From positions 443,722 through 507,721 of the forward strand of contig LSRX01000343.1 of the NCBI GenBank assembly GCA_001939145.1: a stretch of DNA of 64,000 bases, given 5' to 3'. Made by a program: the position numbers and the translations under genes. The notes under the pieces are model-generated. The model had not been told where the DNA came from. It did no database searches and saw only the letters and a program-made list of their open reading frames with translations. The stretch is from Symbiodinium microadriaticum. Its lineage: Eukaryota > Sar > Dinophyceae > Suessiales > Symbiodiniaceae. Positions 52,800 through 62,059 of the stretch are shown piece by piece; position 1 is the stretch's first letter, and each line of letters begins with the position of its first letter.

Positions 52800-53620
52800 C
52801 CTAAACCCTAAACCGGTCAGCTTTGGAACTGAAAGTTAGGGTTTAGGGTTTAGGGCTTGGGGCTTCAAGCGTTTTGAGCTTGAGGGTGGAAGGTTGGGGG
52901 TGTACTTTATGTTTTAAGCGTGCGCCGCCTCTTTCTGCGGAGCGGGCTTAGGGCTGAGGGTCCCGGGTTCAGGGTTACGCGTTGAGCTTCTGGGTTCAAG
53001 GTTACAGTCTTTTTTTGGCTAAGGGTTTAGGGTTTAGGGTACCCTAAACCCTAAACCCTAAACCCTTTTCGTGTCTACAGTAGGATAGTAGGGTTTAGGG
53101 TTTCGGGGCCTGGCGTTAGGCTTAGGCTTTCAGCTTTTGGGCTTTTGGGTTGAAGGGTTCAGGGTTCTCCCTAGACACTAAGACCGAAACCCTAAACCCT
53201 AAGGTCGAAACCCTAAAATCCTGAACCCTAAACCCGAAACCCTAAACCCGAAACCCTAAAACCCTAAACCCGAAACCCTAAAACCCTTCACCCTAAACCC
53301 GAAATGCTTCAGGCTTGAAGGCTCTCAACGTCCTCAGAGGCCCAGGAGGGCCAAAGGATGTGATGGGAAAGTGCTTCCGGGCCTCGTGTCTGCTCTGGGA
53401 GGTTTAGAGGTTTAGGGGTTTAGGGGCTTAGGGGGTTTAGGGTTTAGGGTTTAGGGGTTTAGAGGTTTAGGTCTTTAGGGGTTTAGGGGTTTAGGTCTTT
53501 AGGTCTTTAGGGGTTTAGGGGTTTAGGGGCTTCGGGGCTTCGGGGTTTAGGGGTTTTAGGGTTCAGGGTTTAGGGTTTGGAGGTTTAGGGGTCTAGGGCT
53601 CGATATAGCTCCAGCTTTGG
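52800..53620. repeat. Telomere-like region, no gene seen
   Basis: TTTAGGG and CCCTAAA face each other at 53025-53065 with a TTTAGGGTACCCTAAA junction. 53160-53300 is CCCGAAACCCTAAA. 53400-53600 is TTTAGGGG/TTTAGGTC. No open frame of note. Confidence 0.85.
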
Positions 53621-53725
53621 ATTTAAAGTTCTAGCTTTCAGTTTTCGGCTTGGTCTTCGGTAGGGCCCGGAGTTTGGGTTGAGTTCTTGTATACGGGTTC
53701 AGGGACTCACGACATAGACCCCAAC

Positions 53726-53799
53726 CCTCCAGGTACCGACTATAGAGGCTGCTAGAGCCTCTAGGGTTCGAGGGCCCTGTATAGTAGGTACCTGGTGGG
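53726..53799. mobile_element. Palindromic element, family P3
   Basis: CCCTCCAGGTACCGACTATA at the left; TATAGTAGGTACCTGGTGGG at the right. An inner CTAGAGCCTCTAG palindrome is at the centre. Confidence 0.6.
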
Positions 53800-53960
53800 T
53801 TAAGGTTAAGGAGATGTTAAGGGCATGGGAATTTCGGATTTCGGGTTTACGGAAGCTGCTTGCCACCCGGTCGCGTGCTGGCGCGGAAGATGCAAGGCTC
53901 GGACACCTGAGAAGCTTGCAAGCTGCAAGCCGCAAGGCTAGGCTCTGATATCGATTTGGC

Positions 53961-54063
53961 TAGCTCTCTAAATTAGGGTCCCATTGGGGGTCCTTTTTTA
54001 GGGGGACGTACTATGTTGGGGACCTAAAAATCACGAAAAAAGGGACCCCAGTTTAGAGAATTT
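53961..54063. mobile_element. Palindromic element, family P2
   Basis: TAGCTCTCTAAATTAGGGTC at the left; GACCCCAGTTTAGAGAATTTA at the right. The centre GACGTACTATGTT is diverged from other copies. Confidence 0.55.
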
Positions 54064-54707
54064 AGGGGTTATAGGATTTATGGCATTTAGGGGCTAGGAC
54101 TACCCTACACCCTAAACAAGGCATGTAGGCTTACAGGGTTTATGCTTTGTCAGGGAACCCTATCAAGTCGCAAGCTTAAGTTCTGCTTTCAATGGCAACC
54201 CCAGAAAGTTTGAGGTTTTTCGGCGCTTGGGGTTTACGCTTTAGGGGCTTACACCTGATGGCATTTAGGATCATAGGGTTTAGGATTTAGGGTCTACGAT
54301 TTGTACTAGACTTATAATAGAGTCTAGGATCTAGGGTTGCGGATTTACGGTGTAGGGGTTCAGGAGTTTGGAGTTGAGGGTTTCGGGCCAAGGCCCAAAC
54401 CCAAAAAGCCCGAGAGCTGCAAAACACACAAAGCTTGATTTTGCAGCCAAAAGTCCCCAACAAAAAGCAAAAGCCCTAACGTAGGGGTTATTTCTACTTT
54501 AATTATGACAAGGAGTCCCCGAAAATAGTAATGCTAAGAATTTGGGCTCCCATATTACGGACCCTGAAATGGCGAACTCCTTGGCCCTCAGAAACCTAAG
54601 GCCCTAAACGTGGTTCCGAGACCAAAAAACATTCACTGCGCCTCAATCTCGAGGTCGTGCTCCATGTCCTGCACCTGAGACGAAGCTTGAGTAGTAACAA
54701 TGCAGAT

Positions 54708-54793
54708 TCATTTAAAAGAGTAGCGATAGTGATGATTGCTTTTAATGCTAATAGCAATCATAACAATGCGGATAACAAGAATACCAATGATGG
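54708..54793 (-). CDS. Possible membrane-helix terminal exon
   Basis: After TATGAAG, two bases and 27 codons to TGA: IIGILVIRIVMIAISIKSNH, then HYRYSFK. A basic residue interrupts the helix. No upstream partner on this strand is identified. Confidence 0.25.
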
Positions 54794-54799
54794 CTTCAT

Positions 54800-55570
54800 A
54801 AGGGCTTCACATTTAAGGGCGTAGAAAGTGCTTGATAGGGGCAGAAGCCGGGCTTCATAAGAGCCACAGATGGGCGTAAGAAGGGCTCAAGGAGAACCTA
54901 ATATGGACGGAAGGGTTTCAGGTTCTTTTTCGGGTTTGTCGGTCGCGGAATCCTGAAAACATCCCCTCCTCCTCAGGGGGCATCCCGAAGCGATCACGGA
55001 TCCAAATACCTGGCAGAAGGTATAGGGTTTAGGGTTTCGGGTTTAGGGTGGTCTTAAGGGGTCGATGAGTTTCTTCGATTTTGTAAGGTTTCTTGGGTGT
55101 TACTGTTGTGGGGCTCATCCAGGCCATGGGCAAACGGGGCTTACGAGGTACTTGAGGGTTTGCACAGACCCTGTAAAGCATCCAAAAGCTGGATCCCGTA
55201 AACAAGGCGCTACCTTGACCCGTAGACTAATCGGATAACTTCTGGAGGGGTTCTATCTTTTGGGAAGTCCTTAAAAGCGGCTAAGGNGGGGGCCGGGGTG
55301 GTGCATTAGGAATTTTCAGGGTGCTGTTGGGGCAGTCTTCTGCAGCTCGGGGGTTGCAGGAGAGTGGCAGCTTACGAAGTTGCTACAGCGAGCCTTTCTG
55401 CTTGACTGGGTTATTGGTTTTCCTGGTGCTTTGTTGTTACAGCGCACTCTGATACATCATGGTATGTTATGGTATATGATAGTGTCTAGTATGGTCTAAT
55501 ACTGGTTGAGGGCTTGTTGGGCCTTCTGTGAACTTCTTGTGCATCAAGGGTTGTGACCTAGATGGGATCA
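54800..55570. other. No supported gene
   Basis: Unique sequence with a telomere-like island at 55020-55050 and a TATGGTATAT-like short repeat at 55460-55490. One unknown base is at 55287. I found no exon pair. Confidence 0.45.
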
Positions 55571-55576
55571 GTATAT

Positions 55577-55676
55577 GGGTAATTCGCTAAAATTAGGTTC
55601 CCTTTTCGGATCCTTTTTATAAGGGTGCCGTACTATTCGGGAACCCGAAAAGGGACCCTAAGTTAGAGAACTACCC
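55577..55676. mobile_element. Palindromic element, family P2, 100 bp
   Basis: GGGTAATTCGCTAAAATTAG at the left; TAAGTTAGAGAACTACCC at the right. Arms CCCTTTTCGG/CCGAAAAGGG and the centre GTGCCGTACTATT match the copy at 25763 in inverted orientation. Confidence 0.65.
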
Positions 55677-56014
55677 AAATCCCTGCAACGGAGCTAGTCT
55701 TCAGCATTTCGGCCAGAAAAGAGGAGAGGGTTTAGGGTATTTTTGTTAAAGTTGGGGTGAGGGTTTAGGGTTTAGGGTTTGTAGGTGTAGGGACCTCAAA
55801 TCTCTCACCGAAACAAGAGGAGGAAGCTCGCTGATGGGCCTGACAAACTGGCGTTTATTCTGCCATAATCATGATCAAGGGTTTAGGGTTTAGGGTTTCG
55901 GGTTTCGGGTTTAGGGTTTAGGATACCCTAAAGCCCCAAACCCTCAACCCCAAAACTTAAACAAGGGACCCTGAGGAATGAAGATTGTTGAGTTTTTAGG
56001 CTTCCACCTTGACC

Positions 56015-56197
56015 TTACTCCACGCCCAGGGACGAAACAACAGTCCTCCCAGCCAAGCAACCAAACAAAACCTCAAAACTAGACACCGCGCCGAAAAACT
56101 GCACCCTAAACGGCCACAGCAACTCTGAGCCGAGAAGCCAAGCCGCAAAGATTAACATAAACACTTCAACTGATAAACCCCAAGCCACAAGAGCCAC
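56015..56197 (-). CDS. Hydrophobic 60-codon frame
   Basis: Minus frame reads VEVFMLIFAAWLLGSELLWP and continues to SSFEVLFGCLAGRTVV and a stop. A membrane-associated terminal exon is possible. The opposite strand here is Ala/Lys/Pro-type telomere-like sequence at both borders. Confidence 0.3.
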   Translation of the reverse strand: MALVAWGLSVEVFMLIFAAWLLGSELLWPFRVQFFGAVSSFEVLFGCLAGRTVVSSLGVE

Positions 56198-56359
56198 GAA
56201 TCTCCCTAAACCCTAAACCCGATAAACTTCAGAGCCCAAACCACAAAAGCCACGAAGTAAGCTCAACATCCTGGCCGGGTGGACTCCGTCCGTAGATGTA
56301 CTCGCCGCTGTCGCTTTCCAACTCCCAGGGCTTCGACATGTGCTGTGGGGATTGGGAAG

Positions 56360-56500
56360 GAGAGGGTTTACAGCTGAGGATCTAGGGTTAAGGATGCAGG
56401 GCTTAGGATCTAGGGTTAAGGATGGAGGGCTTAGGATCTAGGGTTAGAGATGGAGGGCTAAGGATTTAGTTTTGAGGGCTGAAGGCAAGGGTACAGGGTT
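56360..56500. repeat. Tandem repeat of about 30 bp
   Basis: GAGGATCTAGGGTTAAGGAT, then GCAGGGCTTA repeats about four times with small changes, a derivative of the TTTAGGG family. Confidence 0.7.
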
Positions 56501-56869
56501 TTGAGGGCATACAGCATGGGCCTGAAACCTTGGACGAGAGTACTTCCGAATGCGTGGCACCACTATGCACCTGTGTGGGATAGCAGAATCGCTAGCATCG
56601 CAGCATCTTTGATGCTGGAGGCTACCATGTTAGCGAAGTAAGAGGCTGGCAGGCGAACTGGTCCAGCGTTTAAGTGGCTCTCGGCATGTAAACGCTTAGG
56701 ATCCGTACACCCGACGCTTAGACCCTGAAGTTTTCATCTGGTTTGTAGTCTGTGAGTGAGATAATTCGCCCATAGCCCACATATAGATGTAGTAGAAGAA
56801 CCCTGTTCCAATTATCAAGGCCGGTGTTTTACATCAACTCTCGAGCACATCCAAAAAAAAAAAACAGCC

Positions 56870-57282
56870 TCCGACAGAATCCTTGGCCCGAAACAGCAAG
56901 GGTTTTTTCCTCGACGAAAGGCGGAATCCTGGTGAGGAGAGTCATAAGCTGCTCGTGCTGAAAGAGTAAACTTGGTTTAGGAAGCTTAGGAAATCTGAAA
57001 CCTGAAGTTCTAAACCAGAAAATGCCTAAACCCATGTGACTGTCGGTGTTGGCGTGACAAGGCTGTTGCTGCCGCCTGCGACGAGAGAGCTTCTCGAGCA
57101 GTTGAACCGATGAACTTCCCTGCAGCCCTCAAAGGCACCTCCGCGCTGGTGAGATTGGTGCCCCGGTGGATTCCTACCATCTCCCAGGGGTTGGGGTGGC
57201 CGTAGTTACGACCCAAGGGCCACTCCCAAGTGCTTGCGGTAACGGCGAGGTTGGCCGGAAGCGTGTGCAGCCGCAAGGGCTT
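56870..57282 (-). CDS. Two-exon gene segment, high GC3
   Basis: Exon 57076-57282 (69 codons, after GCGCAAG) contains LPANLAVTASTWEWPLGRNY, NPWEMVGIHRGTNLTSAEVP and FIGSTAREALSSQ, with third bases mostly G/C, and ends at a GC donor. Exon 56870-56957 follows TTTACTCTTTCAG and reads HEQLMTLLTRIPPFVEEKTL, AVSGQGFCRRL. Both are phase 0. No family recognised. Two other frames are open in the first exon. Confidence 0.55.
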
Positions 57283-57479
57283 CTTGCGCAGGCAAGCCTG
57301 ACACGAAAAAAAAAAAACAGCACTTCACCCGGCAAGGACTTGAGTATGCGGCCTGGATCCGAAAGCCTAAACAGGTTACCTGCGCAGCCACAAAACCATT
57401 CTCGGCCGAAACCCCTTTTATGAAACCGTGATGCAGTTGCGGATCCCTTTGAACACCCTTATAAAACCTGCTAAAACCT

Positions 57480-57680
57480 GAAAACTACTTTGTGCACGCT
57501 CGAAACCCCTGGAAAACCTGAAAAACCCTAAACCCTTAAACACCACCAAAGCCTAAACCCTGAACCCGAAAACCCCAAAGACCTAAACCCTAGAACTCTG
57601 AAACCATAAACCCTGAAACCCTAAACCCTAAAACCCCTAAACACAACCTAAAAACCCTAAATCCCTGAACCCTAAAATGC
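57480..57680. repeat. Decayed CCCTAAA/CCTGAAA repeats
   Basis: One orientation (CCCTAAACCC, CCTGAAAACC). A second block at 57790-57965 runs in the opposite, TTTAGGG orientation. Confidence 0.8.
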
Positions 57681-58125
57681 CCTGGTAGAACCCCAAAAAG
57701 GCAAGTCCTTGACTGGCCTTCTCCGTCGAGAGCTGGTTCGGCGACTGAACGATTCTCTTCGGGAGCCGAGCAAACCTTGACACCCGGTTTTTTGGTTTAG
57801 GGATTAGGGTTCAGGGTTTTGGGGTTCAGGCTTTAGGGTTTAGGGTTTAGGGCTTTAAGCTCTGGGGTTTAGGGATTAGGGTTTAGGGTTTGGGGGTTCA
57901 GGGTTTGGGGTTTAGGCTTTAGGGCTTTAGGGTTGAGGGCTTACAGTTTAGAGCTTAAGGTTCAGCATCGATGCTAAAGTTAAGATGCATGAATGTTCTT
58001 GATGCTTCTATTCTTGGGGCTTCAGGGTCTTGGTAGGGTTGATTCTAGGGCGTAGGGGCGCTACAGGGTCTACTATAAGAGTTTCAGGATCTAGCGTCTT
58101 CTACAGATTTAAGGCTTAGGCTCTT

Positions 58126-58380
58126 TTGACGGGTGGCAGCATTAGAGCCTCTTGTGGGGTTCATCATAGGCAGGGTTTGGGGGTCAGGCTAGCCCTGAAC
58201 ACCTACACCCCCCAAACCCGAAGCCTCGAAACCCAGGATAACTGGAAGTTGTATGTCAGCAGTCCCGCAAAATCCCGAAAAGCAGCCCCGGTCATCCGCA
58301 GCCTACGACCTAGCCCAGCCCAGCCCAGCCTGCCTCCGCCCAGTTCCAGGGCGCCGGCCCCCAAATGGGTGGTCCTCTAA
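58126..58380 (+). CDS. Pro-rich open frame, weak
   Basis: Plus frame includes NWKLYVSSPAKSRKAAPVIR and a Pro/Ser-rich end made of CCCAG repeats. It runs into a P2 element at 58367, beyond which the same CCCAG repeats resume at about 58490. Confidence 0.3.
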   Translation: MTGGSIRASCGVHHRQGLGVRLALNTYTPQTRSLETQDNWKLYVSSPAKSRKAAPVIRSLRPSPAQPSLPPPSSRAPAPKWVVL

Positions 58381-58471
58381 ATGATAGGGCCCCTCTTTAG
58401 GTCCCCAATATGGTACTGCACCCTTATATAAAAAAAGGACACCCAAAGGGACCCTAATTTAGAGCACTCCC
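58367..58471. mobile_element. Palindromic element, family P2, inserted in CCCAG repeats
   Basis: GGGTGGTCCTCTAAATGATA at the left; GACCCTAATTTAGAGCACTCCC at the right. CCCAGCCCAGCCCAG occurs on both sides (58313-58328 and 58491-58505), as expected of an insertion into a repeat. Confidence 0.6.
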
Positions 58472-58637
58472 ACAAATCGTGCTTAGACATCCCAGCCCAG
58501 CCCAGTCCCAGGCCTCCCGGCCAGGGCCAGGCCAGGCCAGAGCGCAATCCCAAAATCAACCCTCCAAAGCAAAAAAGGAACACCAGTTCAAACCTGTCGG
58601 CTAAAACCCCACACCTCAACACCTAAACCCTATAAAC

Positions 58638-58718
58638 CCGATGCAATTGACGGAAAACCTCAGAGTCAACGCCATGCGAATGAGCGCCCAGCTCGCACAT
58701 CCAGGCTGCAGGCCCCAC
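58638..58718 (-). CDS. 27-codon internal exon
   Basis: After CACAAAAGCAG, phase-0 frame VGPAAWMCELGAHSHGVDSE then VFRQLHR, ending at a GT donor. Very protein-like with GC-rich third bases. Candidate next exon at 58590 (hydrophobic, LVFLFCFGGLILG) does not match in phase. Confidence 0.45.
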
Positions 58719-59176
58719 CTGCTTTTGTGCCTAAGCCTTTAGAGCTTAGGGTTCCTGTAAAGGGTTTAGGGTTTAGGGTTCCTGTAATGCTTTCTGCAAG
58801 GGTTCCTTGAAGGGTTCCTTTAAGGGCTAATTAAGGGCTTCCTATAACATAAGCCTTTCAGGGTTTAGAGCTTTGAGGCTTTAGGGTTCGGGCGACCAGG
58901 CTCTAAGAGGGTTTAGGACCCTGCCTAGGCAGAGTCTTAGGCTTTAGCGAGGTTGAAGGTTCTAAACCCGACCCTCGTCCCAAACAGCCTACCCTTTTTA
59001 AGGACTTATATAAAGAAGTCATAATAAGGAACCCTAAAGACCTAGGTTCTTTATTAGGGTCCAGGTAAGCCCTAAACCCTAAACCAGTTCAAAAGACCAT
59101 CGCAGGAGCCGGAGCAGCAATCAAGTGTTCAGGGTTAAGTGATGAAGACCCCCAGCAGCAATCAGTATGTACTGTA

Positions 59177-59284
59177 GGGGCCTTGCTCAGTGGCATAGGG
59201 TTTTAGGGCATTAGACTAGTAGATATATATATATATATATCATAATGGAACCTAAGGAAGAGTATTGGTAATTTTTTGGGACCC
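59177..59284. mobile_element. Diverged P1 palindrome with (TA)n centre
   Basis: GGGGCCTTGCTCAGTGGCAT at the left; AGTATTGGTAATTTTTTGGG at the right, with (TA)n in the middle and GGAACCTAAGG near the right arm. Confidence 0.45.
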
Positions 59285-59552
59285 AAGAGTTCCAGTCGTC
59301 ACAGGTCTTGGTGATTATCATCCCAAACAGCTCGTCTCAGAAAGTAAGGGCCGCAGCAACTTAGGGCACATCACAGCGCGTGTTCCCCCGAAACCCAATA
59401 ATAGGGCCTCGAAGGGTGTGAGCTTCGTCTCAAACTGGACGCTGTACTCGAAGTCGAACTCTAAACAATGCCGAGCCCTCGGGATCAAATGCAAACAGCA
59501 CGACCGTCACTACGACTTTCATGCTTTAGTCTTGTTCAGGAATGGGCGATGA
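59265..59552 (+). CDS. 95-codon open frame
   Basis: Plus frame reads VVTGLGDYHPKQLVSESKGR and later CRALGIKCKQHDRHYDFHAL to a stop at 59550. CTCGTCTCAG and CTTGTTCAG are possible acceptors inside it. It may be upstream of the membrane frame at 59542. Confidence 0.35.
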   Translation: MVIFWDPRVPVVTGLGDYHPKQLVSESKGRSNLGHITARVPPKPNNRASKGVSFVSNWTLYSKSNSKQCRALGIKCKQHDRHYDFHALVLFRNGR

Positions 59553-59913
59553 GCTGCTATCAGAATCAGGCCGTTATGCCAGCCGTCACGCTATCATCAC
59601 GAGGTTTAGGTCTTGGTTGTATGATTCCACAACTAGCGCCATAACTGCCACGTTTCCTACGGCGGCTCTTGCTGCTGTTCAAACTCTCCTCATTATTTCT
59701 ATGACAGCTGTTCGTGCTCTAGCACGAGTAGTCGTCGTCGTCGCCGTTGCCGTCGTCGTCGTCGCAGCAGTCGCTGTATCAGGAGTCCTGTGGTTGTCGT
59801 GGCAGTGGTGTAGCAGCAATCGTATCGTCATATTCGCCGTGGTGATGGTGGTGGTCGCGGTGGTGTTGAAAGCAATAGCTTATTTCCATCCTTGCAAGCG
59901 CTCAGGGCGATAA
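59542..59913 (+). CDS. 123-codon hydrophobic protein or membrane exon
   Basis: ATG at 59542 gives a continuous frame to TAA. Hydrophobic stretches are AALAAVQTLLIISMTAVRAL, a Val/Ala-rich run from GTC repeats (59734-59790), and VIFAVVMVVVAVVLKAIAYF near the end, followed by a basic tail (HPCKRSGR). Read as an exon it would start at 59732 after GAGTAG with two leading bases, like the other membrane exons. As a whole it could be a small three-span membrane protein. Confidence 0.4.
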   Translation: MGDELLSESGRYASRHAIITRFRSWLYDSTTSAITATFPTAALAAVQTLLIISMTAVRALARVVVVVAVAVVVVAAVAVSGVLWLSWQWCSSNRIVIFAVVMVVVAVVLKAIAYFHPCKRSGR

Positions 59914-60035
59914 CCCTAAACCCTAAACCCTAAAACCCCTGCTGCACCAAATCACTGAAAGCTTTGAAGGTTCGGGGTGGCCTGCAGCTGGCCTGGAGAG
60001 TGCAGGATTGCAGGGTACCGGGGGCTAAGGGGTTN

Positions 60036-60480
60036 GTAGTATATAGTAGTATATCGTAGTATATAGTAGTATATTAGTATATCGTAGTAAAGAGTAGTAT
60101 ATAGTAGTATATAGTATATAGTAGTATATATTAGTATGTAGTAGTATGTATTGGTATATCTTAGTATATATTAGTATATATTAGTATATATTGGTATATA
60201 TTGGTATATATGACGTAGTATATAGTGGTATATATTAGTAAATACCAGTGCATACTAGTATATACTAGTATATACCAGTATATATTAGTATATAATAGTA
60301 TATACCAGTATATATTAGTATATATTAGTATATGTCAGTATATGCTAGTATATGGTAGTATATGGTAGTATATGGTGGTGTATGTTAGTATATGTTAGTA
60401 TATGTTAGCATATGCTAGTATATGTTAGTATATTCATATGTTAGTACATGTTAGAATGTTTTCGTATATATGAAAAATTA
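60036..60480. repeat. (TTAGTATATA)n decamer-like array
   Basis: About 40 diverged copies of AGTATATA(T/G)T, period 9-12 bp. One unknown base at 60035. Confidence 0.9.
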
Positions 60481-60539
60481 TGAGTCTGTATTAGTATATA
60501 CTAACATCCTGTATTCGTATGTTTGTGCATATATACGTA

Positions 60540-60978
60540 AGTTACGTATATATATATATATATATACATATGCATTTAGCATATGTGAGTTTATGTTAGT
60601 ATATATCAGTGTACACGAGTAAATATGAGTAGGAAACAATTGTATCAATATAAACTGGTGTATGTTTATTTTAGATTATCACATATGCGTGTTTGTTAGT
60701 ATATAGTCATACATATTCGTATTTTCGTAGCTATGCATATGGAACGTAGCAAGCAAGTAATATATACGAAGATAAGCTAAGATATACTACTATATACTAC
60801 TATATACGAATATATACGAGTATAGCCGAATATATATGACTATATACGAATATATACGAAAGTCTACGAATATATGCGAATATATACGAATATCTGCTAA
60901 TATATGCTACTATATTCCAATTGGTGCCTATATATATATATATATTAATTTGTTTCGTATGTACTACCATATACATAC

Positions 60979-61026
<48 letters not shown>

Positions 61027-61330
61027 AAGTATATACTTATACACATATATATTTTTTGTTATTGTATACTAATGTACACTAATGTATCTTAATGTATACT
61101 AATGTATACTTATGTATACTTATGTATATTAATGTATGCTAATGTATACTAGTGTATACTAATGTACACTAAAGTACACTAATGTACACTCATGTATACT
61201 AATGTATACTAATGTATGCTAATGTATACTGATGTATACTAATGTATACTCATGTATGCTAAGGTATGCGAATATATACGAATATATCCTTATGTATTCT
61301 TGTACATGTTAATATATTTTCCTACTCGCT
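60540..61330. repeat. AT-rich arrays including (TAATGTATAC)n
   Basis: 60780-60930 has CGAATATATA units, 60930-61040 is (TA)n, and 61060-61270 is a clear TAATGTATAC decamer array. 61330-61500 is AT-rich with a duplicated TTTGTTTATATTCTTTTATT (61442, 61505). Confidence 0.9.
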
Positions 61331-61562
61331 CTCCCAATGCTGCGAGCTCTATGTATGTGTATATATATATATATATAATAGTGTTGACATATAAATATAT
61401 ATATATATATATATATTGTTAGGTATTTATTTGTTTCCTTATTTGTTTATATTCTTTTATTTCAATTGTTTTATATATTGATAAGTATTTTTTATTTCCT
61501 TATTTGTTTATATTCTTTTATTTCAATTGTTTACACCCGTTACACCCGTACAATGACCTATA

Positions 61563-61645
61563 TAGTAGTAGTAGTAGTAGTAGTAGTAGGAGGAGGAGGA
61601 GGAGGAGGAGCGAGCACCACCACCGCCGCCGCCACCACCAGCAGC

Positions 61646-61694
<49 letters not shown>

Positions 61695-61990
61695 CCAACA
61701 ACAACGACAACAACCACCACAACCACAACCACAGCCGCAGCCACAACCACAACCATCGCAACCACAACAACCGCAACCACAACCACAAACACAACCACAA
61801 CCACAACCACAACCACAGCCACAACAACCACAGCCACAACGACAGCAACAGCAGCAACATCAACAACAACAACAACAACAAAAGTAATAACATTGATGGC
61901 AGCAACAGTCATCGTCATCAACACCATCATCGTCATCACCATAATCATCACCATCATCACCATCATCATCATCATCATCATCACCATCAT
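61563..61990. repeat. Run of different trinucleotide repeats
   Basis: (TAG)n, (GGA)n, (CCG/CCA)n, (CAG)n, (CAA/CAC)n and (CAT)n follow each other. The Gln, His, Asn, Ala, Met and Val runs are repeat translations. A plus frame from 61909 (two bases after AACAG) would encode an Ile/Thr hydrophobic run and tail. The minus strand is Asp-rich and more plausibly the end of the gene at 62060. Confidence 0.9.
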
Positions 61991-62059
61991 CCATCATCCC
62001 GCCGGTACAGACATGGCAAATGGCAGCAAGAATAAGGGAGACATGGATTAAACTATTGT

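Noticed and set aside
61504..61905. Poly-Gln/Pro/His protein
   Set aside because: Every frame on both strands is open through the same trinucleotide repeats; no unique coding sequence supports one of them.
61909..62051. Plus-strand Ile/Thr-rich membrane exon
   Set aside because: It is the (ATC)n repeat read in its hydrophobic frame, opposite a better minus-strand exon chain.
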